DNA from: Sporosarcina jiandibaonis | GTDB taxonomy: Bacteria > Bacillota > Bacilli > Bacillales_A > Planococcaceae | Assembly (NCBI RefSeq): GCF_013184495.1 | Contig: NZ_JAAOIY010000001.1 | Location: 930,001-994,000, forward strand | DNA length: 64,000 nt | Direction of reading: 5' to 3' | Shown: positions 8,182 to 16,954 of the stretch, one piece after another | How positions within the stretch are numbered: position 1 is the first letter of the stretch | Layout: each line of letters begins with the position of its first letter | The notes under the pieces: model-generated | Told to the model about the DNA's origin: nothing | Seen by the model: only the letters and a program-made list of their open reading frames with translations | Database searches by the model: none | Program-made: the position numbers and the translations under genes

Positions 8182-9369
8182 TTATTTGCGGCGTTGACGG
8201 TTACGTAAAAATGTCGGGATATCTAATCCGTCATCGGCGTGGTTGTTTTGTTGATGACGAGCTGGTTCAGGTTCGTGGTGTTGAAACTGTTCCTGCTCCT
8301 CACGGCGCACTTGTACACGCGGACGTTCAATCTGTTGCTCACGAGGCTGCGGACGACTCTGTGCCGCTGCTCCGAAGCCTGAGCTTCTTGTAGGGCGCGA
8401 TGCAACTAATTGCTCCTCGGTAAACCCTGTAGCAATGACAGTCACGATAATTTCATCTTTAAGATTATCATTTATTACAGAACCGAAAATCATATTGACA
8501 TCTTCATCTGATGCAGACGCGACAATATCCGCCGCTTCTTGCACTTCGAAGAGACTTAAGTTAGATCCGCCTGTAATGTTCATAAGAACACCTTTTGCAC
8601 CGTCAATCGACGTTTCAAGCAATGGACTTGAAATAGCTTTTTTTGCCGCTTCCGATGCGCGGTTTTCACCTGTAGAAACACCAATACCCATTAGAGCTGA
8701 ACCTTTGTTTGACATAATTGTTTTCACGTCAGCAAAGTCAAGGTTTATCAGTCCAGGTACTGCGATTAAATCGGATATGCCTTGTACACCTTGTCTGAGA
8801 ACATTATCGGCTTCGCGGAATGCTTCAAGCATCGGTGTATTTTTATCGACAATTTCAAGTAATTTATCGTTCGGAATCACAATTAGCGTATCTACGGATT
8901 CTTTCATCGCAGTAATACCGCCAATTGCTTGTGTTTGACGTTTACGTCCTTCAAATGTAAACGGTCTAGTAACCACTCCTACAGTTAGCGCACCAAGATC
9001 CTTTGCAACTTGAGCAATAACCGGCGCAGCACCTGTACCTGTTCCGCCACCCATTCCCGCAGTCACAAACACCATATCCGCACCGCGCAATGCCTCTTCA
9101 ATTTGTTCTTTACTTTCATCCGCTGCCTTTTTTCCAACTTCCGGGTTAGCACCAGCACCAAGGCCACGCGTTAGTTTCGTTCCAATTTGCAATTTAACTT
9201 CTGCAGATGATAGATTGAGTGCTTGAGCATCCGTGTTCACCGCGATGAACTCTACTCCTTCTACACCATGCTCTATCATTCGGTTAACAGCATTATTTCC
9301 CCCGCCTCCAACGCCAATCACTTTAATGACTGCGAGTTGGTCAACGTTCGTTTCAAATTCTAGCATCAT
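8182..9369 (-). CDS. ftsZ: FtsZ, tubulin-like cell division GTPase
   Basis: 395-residue GTPase that polymerises at mid-cell to form the Z ring. The tubulin signature GGGTGTG is at residues 107-113. N-terminal [13 protein letters not shown] and the T7-loop region NLDFADVK are intact. A variable Gln/Arg-rich linker (about 320-375) leads to the C-terminal partner-binding peptide [13 protein letters not shown], which binds FtsA, SepF and EzrA-type proteins. ATG-ATG start behind AAGGAGGAG. It is last in the dcw cluster, 48 nt after ftsA. Confidence 0.99.
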   Translation of the reverse strand: MMLEFETNVDQLAVIKVIGVGGGGNNAVNRMIEHGVEGVEFIAVNTDAQALNLSSAEVKLQIGTKLTRGLGAGANPEVGKKAADESKEQIEEALRGADMVFVTAGMGGGTGTGAAPVIAQVAKDLGALTVGVVTRPFTFEGRKRQTQAIGGITAMKESVDTLIVIPNDKLLEIVDKNTPMLEAFREADNVLRQGVQGISDLIAVPGLINLDFADVKTIMSNKGSALMGIGVSTGENRASEAAKKAISSPLLETSIDGAKGVLMNITGGSNLSLFEVQEAADIVASASDEDVNMIFGSVINDNLKDEIIVTVIATGFTEEQLVASRPTRSSGFGAAAQSRPQPREQQIERPRVQVRREEQEQFQHHEPEPARHQQNNHADDGLDIPTFLRNRQRRK

Positions 9370-9417
9370 TTCTCCTCCTTATCCTACTTACAAGATTCTT
9401 CTATTTTTAGTATTCTG

Positions 9418-10701
9418 CTATTCGAAAAAGTTATCGAAAACTTTCTTTGCCCGATTAAACAAACCAGGTTTGCTTTCTTGGTTTCTTTCAGGTTGTCTAT
9501 TCGAGTTCGTATGCGTCGTTGCAGATGCTTCGACAACCGAGGCAGGTGGACCATCAGATGTTGCACCAAAATAAGCCTCATGCATATATGCATATCGGAT
9601 TAGCCCGACCGCAGTCGTATACATTGGCTCTCTTACACCTATGAATTCCGGAGTATGCACACGAACCCGCGATTTTAAGATGTGTCTAGCTAACTGAAGA
9701 ATACCGTCTAGCTTTGTAATTCCGCCAGTCAAAACTACCCCGCCAGGCAAATCACGAACGCCCATCTTATAGAGCTCTTCTAAAATGAGTTCGAAAAGTT
9801 CTGCTAGCCTGACTTCAATAATTTCTGATATGTATCGCTGGCTGTATTGGTCTTTTGAATCGGCTCCTATGACTGGAACTTCGAAAAGCTCATCGTCAGA
9901 TGCATCGTCGTAAAAAGCATGTCCATATTGATGCTTGATTTTCCTTGCTTGTTCGGTTGGTGTTTTTAAAACAATCGATAAATCCTTTGTTATGTGGTCG
10001 CCGCCTACTGGTATCACGCTCGTAGCCATAAATCGATCATCACCAAAAATAGAAATGGTGGTCGAACCCCCACCTATATCAATAAACGCAGTCCCATGAT
10101 TTTTTTCATCATCTGAGAGCGCGAATGTTCCCGAAGCTAAAGGTTGCAAAAAGATATCGCGTATTGTCAAGCCGGCGCGTTCAACGCATCTTAAAATATT
10201 ATGAAGCAATGTCTTTGACGTTGTAAATAATGTTCCGTCCATTTCTAAACGGACGCCAATCATACCTCGTGGATCTGTAATTTCACCATAATCATCTACT
10301 ATAAATTGTTTCGGAATAATATTAACAATTTCGCGTTCTGGCGGTACAGACATCGCTTGGGCCGAATTCATGACCCGATCAAGATCTTCATCCGTAATTT
10401 CGCGGTTTTCTGAACTTACCGCTACTACGCCTTTAACATCTTGAAGTACCACTCCATTGGCTGGTATGCCTAATACAACTTCATGAATTTGCATACCTGT
10501 CATTCGCTCAGCTTGATCAACAGCTTTTTTAATTGACTCGACAGTGGCGTCGATGTCTATTATTGTTCCTTTGCGAATTCCGGCTGATTGAACGTTCCCT
10601 ACTCCAATAACATGTAGAGTCCCGCCATCAACTTCACCAATTAGCACTTTTACTGATGATGATCCTATATCTAATGACACGTACAATTCTGATTGGTTCA
10701 A
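9418..10701 (-). CDS. ftsA: FtsA, actin-like Z-ring membrane tether
   Basis: 427-residue actin-fold ATPase that anchors FtsZ to the membrane. It begins YVSLDIGSSSVKVLIGEVDG (phosphate-1 motif). Phosphate-2 is AFIDIGGGSTTISIFGDD, and the adenosine motif is VVLTGGITKLDG. The extreme C-terminus NRAKKVFDNFFE is the amphipathic membrane-targeting helix. The start is TTG at 10699-10701 behind GGAGGTG. It lies between sbp and ftsZ. Confidence 0.98.
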   Translation of the reverse strand: MNQSELYVSLDIGSSSVKVLIGEVDGGTLHVIGVGNVQSAGIRKGTIIDIDATVESIKKAVDQAERMTGMQIHEVVLGIPANGVVLQDVKGVVAVSSENREITDEDLDRVMNSAQAMSVPPEREIVNIIPKQFIVDDYGEITDPRGMIGVRLEMDGTLFTTSKTLLHNILRCVERAGLTIRDIFLQPLASGTFALSDDEKNHGTAFIDIGGGSTTISIFGDDRFMATSVIPVGGDHITKDLSIVLKTPTEQARKIKHQYGHAFYDDASDDELFEVPVIGADSKDQYSQRYISEIIEVRLAELFELILEELYKMGVRDLPGGVVLTGGITKLDGILQLARHILKSRVRVHTPEFIGVREPMYTTAVGLIRYAYMHEAYFGATSDGPPASVVEASATTHTNSNRQPERNQESKPGLFNRAKKVFDNFFE

Positions 10702-10795
10702 TGACTGGCACCTCCAAATTCAATTGTTATATACCATTCTATTGCATTATAACAGTATTGTCTAAATAATTTTGGCATTATATAAATGTTTCCTT

Positions 10796-11167
10796 TCATT
10801 TGGCATTTTCCGCATTGGAACCTTGTCTTTTTTCCATCCATTTGGCAAGAAGTATTCTACGGATAACCGCGATATTTTGAAATAATCGTACACCAAATGC
10901 GAAAATAGCTGCTAAATATAAGTCTACGCCGAGATGTACGCCCAAAAACGCAAGACCTGCTGCAAGCGCGATATTAAAGAAAAATCCCGAAATAAATACT
11001 TTATCATCATAAACTTGCTGTAAATGAGCACGTATCCCGCCAAACAAAGTATCCAGCGCAGCTAGAACGGCGATTGATAAGTAATTGCCGTAAATTTGCG
11101 GGATATGAATGTCTGATAGAAGTCCAAGTGTTACGCCGAGTATCAGCCCTAAAAAAGGCAACCACAT
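10796..11167 (-). CDS. sbp: Small basic membrane protein Sbp (DUF1290)
   Basis: 123-residue membrane protein of the DUF1290 family, always found next to ftsA in spore-formers. It has three to four hydrophobic segments and the highly conserved NYLSIAVLAALDTLFGGIRAHLQ and FGVRLFQNIAVIRR. The ATG at 11165-11167 (MWLPFLGL) was chosen because B. subtilis Sbp begins the same way; GGGG precedes it, and an ATG two codons upstream also exists. It overlaps the end of ylxX. Function is not established. Confidence 0.9.
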   Translation of the reverse strand: MWLPFLGLILGVTLGLLSDIHIPQIYGNYLSIAVLAALDTLFGGIRAHLQQVYDDKVFISGFFFNIALAAGLAFLGVHLGVDLYLAAIFAFGVRLFQNIAVIRRILLAKWMEKRQGSNAENAK

Positions 11168-11169
11168 GG

Positions 11170-11895
11170 TCATTCCCCTTTCGGCAATTCTTTTAAGTAC
11201 AAATTAGTATATCGTTCTTTCCAACCCCGGATATTAATTTCTTTCTCCGGTTCTCCAATTTCTAATATTAAATTATCAAGATAAAATTCATCATGAATTT
11301 CAGAAGCATGCAATGTACTATAAAGCTTTTCCGAGTTGGCAAACGATTGGGTTATGATTTTCACACTAAAAGGGGGTACCGATACATTTAAGCCATCTAC
11401 TGTTGTTTTTCCGTTAATATCCCGAATGGAACTTAACGAAGTAAATCTTTTCCCGTCGATTTCGATTGAATTTCCTTTGATTCGATTGATTTCATTAATG
11501 AATCGCGTAAGTAAATCGGGAGAAACGCCCTCAATCGGCAACCCGAATGCAACGCTTTCCGCGGATGGACGTATTTTAATGATCAACCCAGGGCCTTTCA
11601 TGTCTGTCATGCCTGCTTGTTCATAAAGCTTGTCCACTGTTTTCAAAAGTGCTTTGCCGGCATTCTCTTCTTTTGACGATTCGTATGATTCAATTGTTTT
11701 ATCCAATTCGCGGAGGTCGGATAGTAATTCTGAGTGGATTTTTTTCTCGGCCGCTAATTCCTGTCGAATTGCCCAAACGTCTCGGGTATCGCGCACTTCA
11801 GGTTTTTTAACTGAATTGTACTGAACAGCCACCATAAACCCTATTATGAGCAGCACTACCGTGAATTTGTATTGATTTCGCACCTGGGCTACCAC
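11170..11895 (-). CDS. ylxX: DUF881 membrane-anchored protein YlxX
   Basis: 241-residue protein with one N-terminal membrane span (about 13-27), a coiled coil (about 45-75) and an extracellular DUF881 domain (GPGLIIKIRPSAES..., VDGLNVSVPPFSVKIITQ). GTG at 11893-11895 gives the longest form. A second GTG at 11881-11883 (MRNQYKFTVVLL) is better spaced from the GGAGGAGG site and may be the true start. Paralogue of the adjacent ylxW; both lie between divIB and sbp as in B. subtilis. Role unknown. Confidence 0.87.
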   Translation of the reverse strand: MVAQVRNQYKFTVVLLIIGFMVAVQYNSVKKPEVRDTRDVWAIRQELAAEKKIHSELLSDLRELDKTIESYESSKEENAGKALLKTVDKLYEQAGMTDMKGPGLIIKIRPSAESVAFGLPIEGVSPDLLTRFINEINRIKGNSIEIDGKRFTSLSSIRDINGKTTVDGLNVSVPPFSVKIITQSFANSEKLYSTLHASEIHDEFYLDNLILEIGEPEKEINIRGWKERYTNLYLKELPKGE

Positions 11896-11911
11896 CTCCT
11901 CCGCGCTGAAC

Positions 11912-12637
11912 TTATTCCCCCAAAGCAGCCAATTTTATTTCTTTCATTTGCTCTGTTGTAACCACAATGTTATCTCGGATTAGTCCATCGATAACTCCTC
12001 CTTTTAAATATAGGGAGGAAGCGAGTACGTCTGAATCACCGATTGCTTCAATTACGAAAGGTGCCGGAAAGGTTTTTCCGTCCACCGTAATAACCGGTCC
12101 CGTACATTTTATAAAGGAATTTGCTGTAATTCGCTGACCGTTGATTGATAACCCTTGCGCCCCTGAAATTCTTAATTCATTTATCACTTTGAAAATATGA
12201 CTTTCATGGACAATATAATCATTTGGATTTTGTTCCACTGGATCGTAGTCGGCATCTGTCAGTGTTATTTTGATGCCTGGGCCAGCAGCTGGAATTACAC
12301 CAAGCAGCAAGCGAAGATCTTTTGCTTCTTCAACTAAGTCAGCATGAGCTTTTTCCTTATCGGAAAATGATTGTTCATATGACCGTATGCCTTCCTGCTT
12401 GACGCCGATTTCTTCGGAAAGTTCCTTATTTCGTTCTTTTTGTAAAATTAATTCTTCTCGGTACTTTTCTTCTTGCAAGAATGAATCAGACACCGGGTAC
12501 ATTGATTCCTTACTTTTCCCTAATGTTTTATACGAAAATGCAAGTATGAAACCGAGGACGAGAAATACGATTGAAAACAAAATATGCCGACCTTTTTTCT
12601 TGTAGTCGTCATTCATCTTCTTCGGCACTCTCATCAC
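11912..12637 (-). CDS. ylxW: DUF881 membrane-anchored protein YlxW
   Basis: 241 residues in the longest reading: a membrane span (about 19-37), a coiled coil rich in Glu and Lys (about 50-105), then a DUF881 domain (GVIPAAGPGIKITLTDADYDP, SINGQRITANSFIKCTGPVITVDGK). The start overlaps divIB. GTG at 12635, ATG at 12634 and a GTG at about 12628 are all possible near the GAGGAGG site. Same architecture and length as ylxX, so an old tandem duplication is likely. Confidence 0.85.
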   Translation of the reverse strand: MMRVPKKMNDDYKKKGRHILFSIVFLVLGFILAFSYKTLGKSKESMYPVSDSFLQEEKYREELILQKERNKELSEEIGVKQEGIRSYEQSFSDKEKAHADLVEEAKDLRLLLGVIPAAGPGIKITLTDADYDPVEQNPNDYIVHESHIFKVINELRISGAQGLSINGQRITANSFIKCTGPVITVDGKTFPAPFVIEAIGDSDVLASSLYLKGGVIDGLIRDNIVVTTEQMKEIKLAALGE

Positions 12638-13397
12638 CCTCCTCGCTTAAACCGTACACCTTACTATACGGGGTGAAAAACGTGCCAACTTCCATATCAA
12701 TTACGCCCTTTTCGTGATCATGCAATTGAGCTGTAATTTCTGGATAATAGGACATTTTTTCGGCGAATGTCGAAATCATTGCACGGACTTCATATCCATC
12801 GTACATATAAACCGTTAAGTCCGTTGAGCCATGGCCTTTTTCATTCAATATGATTTCTGAAATTAATTGATATACATTTTTTTCTAGTTTCAAAAGCTGG
12901 TTTGTCATCCTCTTCCGACTCTTCGCATCGTCGAAGCCATTTAAGATAGGCGCTTTGTCGCTTGGTTTTAATTCGTCAGTCGAAAATATTTCCCCATCTT
13001 CTAGTAACAAGCTAAATTGACCATCTTTCTCAATATAACCAACCGTGTCCCATTCAGTAATTTTTATTTCGATATCATGAATCCATTTTCGAGAAATAGA
13101 AGCATTTTTTACAGTTTCCAGGTTTTCAAGCACTTCCTCAGTCCCTTTAGTTGAAAATCCCCAAAAAGACTTGTCCTTTAATAGACCGCTAGTTTCTATG
13201 TAAAATTCCTTATCATGTAAATTAGCTCCCGTGACTGTCACTTTATTAATCTTACTAAATGGTGACTGGAAATAAAGAATGACAAGGAGAGCTAAGGCAA
13301 AGATTGATAAGATAAAGATGAATTTCTTATTGGTTCTTCTGCGTCTTTTTTCTCGCATTGATGGTATGCGTTCTTCTATATCGATGACTTTATCCAT
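12609..13397 (-). CDS. divIB: DivIB/FtsQ division protein
   Basis: 262-residue bitopic membrane protein of the FtsQ/DivIB family, part of the DivIB-DivIC-FtsL complex at the septum. It has a basic cytoplasmic tail (KRRRRTNKK), one membrane span (about 28-45), then a POTRA domain (INKVTVTGANLHDKEFYIETSGL) and the FtsQ beta domain. The C-terminus is acidic (EEGDESAEEDE). The ATG has GGGGGGAG upstream. Only 18 nt separate it from spoVE; in B. subtilis murG and murB lie here. Confidence 0.94.
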   Translation of the reverse strand: MDKVIDIEERIPSMREKRRRRTNKKFIFILSIFALALLVILYFQSPFSKINKVTVTGANLHDKEFYIETSGLLKDKSFWGFSTKGTEEVLENLETVKNASISRKWIHDIEIKITEWDTVGYIEKDGQFSLLLEDGEIFSTDELKPSDKAPILNGFDDAKSRKRMTNQLLKLEKNVYQLISEIILNEKGHGSTDLTVYMYDGYEVRAMISTFAEKMSYYPEITAQLHDHEKGVIDMEVGTFFTPYSKVYGLSEEGDESAEEDE

Positions 13398-13415
13398 ATT
13401 GCTCCCCCCGATTCC

Positions 13416-14483
13416 TTATGTTTTTTCATTCATGAAATGCATGACTATGCCTACGGCTATCCACGTCGTCATGAGTGATGAGCCGCCATAACTGATAAAT
13501 GGCAGCGTTACACCCGTGACGGGTAACAAACCAGAAACTACGCCTATATTTAAAAAGGTTTGAAATAGGATCATAGACCCCATCCCGGTTATAGCGAGAA
13601 ATGAGAAACGGTCTTTTGATCTGATCGCAATTCCAAATGTGGCTACGAGAAGAACTATGAATAATAGAAGGATAATCGTAGCGCCTAAAAACCCCGACTC
13701 TTCCGCAATAATCGAGAAGATGAAATCATTTTGAGGCTCGGGCAAATACAAATACTTTTGACGGCTATTTCCATAACCGTGCCCGAAGAGTCCGCCCGGG
13801 GCAATTGCAAATAGCGATTGAATTCCTTGAAACCCTGTACCGAGCGGATCGCTCCACGGGTCGATATATGATTTAATACGATCGAGCCGATACGATGCTG
13901 CAGCAATTAACCCGATAAATGCAGCCAAGCCCGCGACTCCGATGATTGTAAAAAAACGTAATGAATAGCCAGCTACGAACAAAACGATGAATGCTGAAAC
14001 AATCAATATAACAGTCGAGCCGAGGTCGGGTTGTAACATGATCAAGCCAGCCGGAAGTAAAATAATGCCGATATCCTTAAGGTTGAAGACGTATTTACTA
14101 CTGCTTCTAAATCTCAGACTGCTTGCGAGCATAGTGATGACAGTGATTTTCGCAAATTCCGCCGGTTGAATACTCAGCGGTCCTAATACAATCCAACTTT
14201 GCGATCCGTTGCGAAAAGCGCCGATACCGGGTATTTTAACTGCTATAAGAGCTACTATTACGAGCCAATAGATAATCGTCCATGTTTTTTCTTTTGATGT
14301 CAACGGGCTTTTCATGATAAAAAATGCAATGCCCATGGATACTACCATATGAATCGATTGTTTGATAATAAATGGAGAAGAATTTTCGTAATATACGGTA
14401 CCCCAATAAGAACCTGCGGAATGGACAAAAGCCAATCCTATACACGATAATGCGATTGCCGATAAGACAAACGCTATCTTCAA
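13416..14483 (-). CDS. spoVE: SEDS-family glycosyltransferase SpoVE (FtsW/RodA-like)
   Basis: 355-residue polytopic SEDS protein, a lipid II polymerase that works with a class B PBP, here probably SpoVD for spore cortex. About ten hydrophobic segments. Family motifs: GPLSIQPAEFAKI, MLQPDLGSTVILI, GLFGHGYGNSRQKYLYLPEPQNDFIFSIIAEESG and PVTGVTLPFISYGGSSL. The start is TTG at 14481-14483 without a strong ribosome site; the first cytoplasmic residues are fewer than usual. SpoVE is assigned by position between murD and divIB, and because a second SEDS gene (57029-58192) is the ftsW counterpart. Confidence 0.88.
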   Translation of the reverse strand: MKIAFVLSAIALSCIGLAFVHSAGSYWGTVYYENSSPFIIKQSIHMVVSMGIAFFIMKSPLTSKEKTWTIIYWLVIVALIAVKIPGIGAFRNGSQSWIVLGPLSIQPAEFAKITVITMLASSLRFRSSSKYVFNLKDIGIILLPAGLIMLQPDLGSTVILIVSAFIVLFVAGYSLRFFTIIGVAGLAAFIGLIAAASYRLDRIKSYIDPWSDPLGTGFQGIQSLFAIAPGGLFGHGYGNSRQKYLYLPEPQNDFIFSIIAEESGFLGATIILLLFIVLLVATFGIAIRSKDRFSFLAITGMGSMILFQTFLNIGVVSGLLPVTGVTLPFISYGGSSLMTTWIAVGIVMHFMNEKT

Positions 14484-14528
14484 TTTCTTTTCCAGTTAAC
14501 GCATCCTTCCACGGTCAGTATATATTAC

Positions 14529-15878
14529 TTAAAGGGACATGACTGCCTCTATAAATGCATCGCCGCGAACTTCAAAGCTTGCATATTGATCCCAACTAGC
14601 ACTTGCTGGAGATAATAAAATGACATCTCCAACTTCTGAAAGGGAATGCGCGAGGCTGACGGCATCCTCCATAGTTCCGGCATCTAAAATTTGTTCAATG
14701 CCGCATGAAGATGCAAAGTCAGCAAATCTATTTTGGGTTTCGCCGAGTGCCACTACAGCTTTCACATTCCCCATAAACGGTCTTAACTCTTCGAAGGAAT
14801 GTCCCCTATCTAATCCGCCGGCTATAAGTATAGTCGGTGCATCAAACGCGGCAAGCGCACTTTTAGTAGCCAGCGTATTCGTTGCTTTGGAGTCATTGTA
14901 AAACTTTCTGCCTTGTAACTCTTTCACAAACTGCATCCGATGCTTAACACCCGTAAAGGAAGCTAACACATCTTCAATCGCTTCTTTATCACATCCCATT
15001 AATATTGCAGCTGCAGTAGCAGATAAGATGTTTTCAAGATTATGCTGTCCCGGCAATTTTATAATAGAGCGATGAATGAATGGAGTCCCGTTCCAATATA
15101 TATAAGTTTCATCTACAGATATACCGATTTCTTTTTTCCCGCTAACAGAAAACGGAATTAAAATCGCTCTTGATTTTAATGCAATTTCCCGAACGGCTTC
15201 TTGTTCATCGTTATATATGAAAAAGTCATCTTCGAGCTGATTATTCGTGATTTCCGCTTTGGCTTCGGCATAAGCATCCGAAGTTCCGTGATAATCCAGA
15301 TGTGCATCATAAATGTTTGTCAAAATCGAGATTTTCGGTCTAAATGTTTCTGTCCCCATAAGTTGGAAAGATGATGCTTCAAGTACAATTACATTATCGG
15401 GAGTTGCATCTTGAGCGACAGTACACGACACTGTTCCTATATTTCCAGCGATCAGTGGATTTTTATTACCGATGCTTAGCATGTGAAACAGCAAAGTGGT
15501 TGTCGTTGTTTTCCCATTGGATCCTGTTATTCCGATTATTGGAGCTTCGCTGATTTTATAAGCAAGCTCTATTTCCGTCCAAACAGGAATTCCTCTTTCG
15601 ATTGCTTCCTCAACAACCGGATTGGTATAAGGTATCCCTGGATTTTTAATGACTAAACTAAAACCTTCGTCCAAAATACCTGCTGGATGACCACCACAAA
15701 TAACTGAAATATCTTCAGATCTTAATTCAGCAGCCTCTTTATTCCCTTTCTCGGGAGACGAATCATTGACAGTGATATCAGCACCTAATAAATTAAGTAA
15801 TTTTGCAACTGCATATCCGCTTTTCGCAAGACCTAGAACTAGCACTTTCTTATCTTTAAATTGCAATGTACTTTTCAT
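14529..15878 (-). CDS. murD: UDP-N-acetylmuramoyl-L-alanine--D-glutamate ligase
   Basis: 449-residue cytoplasmic Mur ligase that adds D-Glu to UDP-MurNAc-L-Ala. N-terminal UDP-binding motif VLGLAKSGYAVAKLL. ATP-binding P-loop GITGSNGKTTTT near residue 117. Central-domain residues NIYDAHLDYHGTSDAYAEAK, and C-terminal GVKHRMQFVKELQGRKFYNDSKATN. Directly abuts mraY (0 nt between genes), so the two are co-translated in the dcw operon. Confidence 0.98.
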   Translation of the reverse strand: MKSTLQFKDKKVLVLGLAKSGYAVAKLLNLLGADITVNDSSPEKGNKEAAELRSEDISVICGGHPAGILDEGFSLVIKNPGIPYTNPVVEEAIERGIPVWTEIELAYKISEAPIIGITGSNGKTTTTTLLFHMLSIGNKNPLIAGNIGTVSCTVAQDATPDNVIVLEASSFQLMGTETFRPKISILTNIYDAHLDYHGTSDAYAEAKAEITNNQLEDDFFIYNDEQEAVREIALKSRAILIPFSVSGKKEIGISVDETYIYWNGTPFIHRSIIKLPGQHNLENILSATAAAILMGCDKEAIEDVLASFTGVKHRMQFVKELQGRKFYNDSKATNTLATKSALAAFDAPTILIAGGLDRGHSFEELRPFMGNVKAVVALGETQNRFADFASSCGIEQILDAGTMEDAVSLAHSLSEVGDVILLSPASASWDQYASFEVRGDAFIEAVMSL

Positions 15879-16853
15879 CTATAACACCTCCAACAGTACA
15901 GGAACGATTGCTGCTAAGGCTGCAACACCCCAAAATACGAGTACAATTTTCCATTCTGACCATCCCGATAGTTCAAAATGGTGATGAATCGGACTCATTT
16001 TAAATACACGTTTTCCAGTCAATTTAAAACTGATGACTTGAATAATAACCGATAAAGTCTCCACGACGTAGACAATACCAATTAACAATAACAATACTTC
16101 TTGCTTGATCAGAATGGAAATCATGGCAAGGGCTCCGCCAAGCGCTAATGATCCCGTATCTCCCATAAACACTTTTGCCGGTTTGCTGTTAAAAAGAAGG
16201 AAACCGAGCATGGCGCCCGTGACGACAAAGGTGAATATGGCTATACTTTCCTGCCCATAATGGAGAGCGAGTACACCAAAAGCCGCGAAGGAAATTGCTG
16301 AACAGCCGGCAACCAGGCCGTCAAGTCCATCCGTGATATTGACAGCATTGGAAAAACCAACAAGCCAAAATATTAGAAATGCAATATACATAATTCCAAG
16401 ATCGATATCAATCGCTATAAATGGGATTGTAACCGTTGTTGCGAATGGACCCATTTTCAATAGGAAAAACGCAATAATCGCGACAATGATTTGGCCAATC
16501 AACTTTTGCAGGGATGTTAAACCAAGATTTCTTTTCAGGACAACAATGATGAAATCATCTATAAATCCAATCAATCCAAAACCAACGAGAATTAATAACA
16601 ATACTATTGTTTGTGTCGTCAGTACGTCGTCGTATATGTATGACAGTATTAGGGTTGATAGAATAATTGAAGTAAGGAAAATAAGCCCGCCCATCGTCGG
16701 CGTTCCTGCCTTTTTCTGATGGGCTTTCGGGCCTTCTTCACGAATGCTTTGACCAAACTTCATTCGTCTCAGGGCTGGTATAATTAAAAACCCCGATAAT
16801 ATTGACATGATAAAAGCGACAGCCATTGCCGTCAATGTAGTAGCGAGTGTCAT
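15879..16853 (-). CDS. mraY: Phospho-N-acetylmuramoyl-pentapeptide-transferase
   Basis: 324-residue membrane enzyme that transfers phospho-MurNAc-pentapeptide to undecaprenyl phosphate, giving lipid I. Start at ATG 16851-16853 (MTLATTLTAM), which has AGAAGGAG at good spacing and gives exactly the B. subtilis length. About ten membrane spans. Motifs: KKAGTPTMGGLIFL, GFIDDFIIVVLKRNLGL, NAVNITDGLDGLVAG, KVFMGDTGSLALGG and PIHHHFELSGW. In B. subtilis murE lies between spoVD and mraY; here only about 100 nt with no gene. Confidence 0.98.
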   Translation of the reverse strand: MTLATTLTAMAVAFIMSILSGFLIIPALRRMKFGQSIREEGPKAHQKKAGTPTMGGLIFLTSIILSTLILSYIYDDVLTTQTIVLLLILVGFGLIGFIDDFIIVVLKRNLGLTSLQKLIGQIIVAIIAFFLLKMGPFATTVTIPFIAIDIDLGIMYIAFLIFWLVGFSNAVNITDGLDGLVAGCSAISFAAFGVLALHYGQESIAIFTFVVTGAMLGFLLFNSKPAKVFMGDTGSLALGGALAMISILIKQEVLLLLIGIVYVVETLSVIIQVISFKLTGKRVFKMSPIHHHFELSGWSEWKIVLVFWGVAALAAIVPVLLEVL

Positions 16854-16954
16854 GATTTTTTCTCCTTCTATTTCTGAAACAGTTATGAACATAATGCTGG
16901 TTCAGACTTCGCATTAAAATTTTTTAGGGTATTCGTTGTTCATCACCCCAGATA

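Noticed and set aside
8435..8938. 167-codon plus-strand frame opposite ftsZ
   Set aside because: Antisense shadow of a strongly conserved gene, with no ribosome site or homology.
16893..16954. Possible murE remnant between spoVD and mraY
   Set aside because: The short gap contains no readable Mur-ligase motif in any frame.
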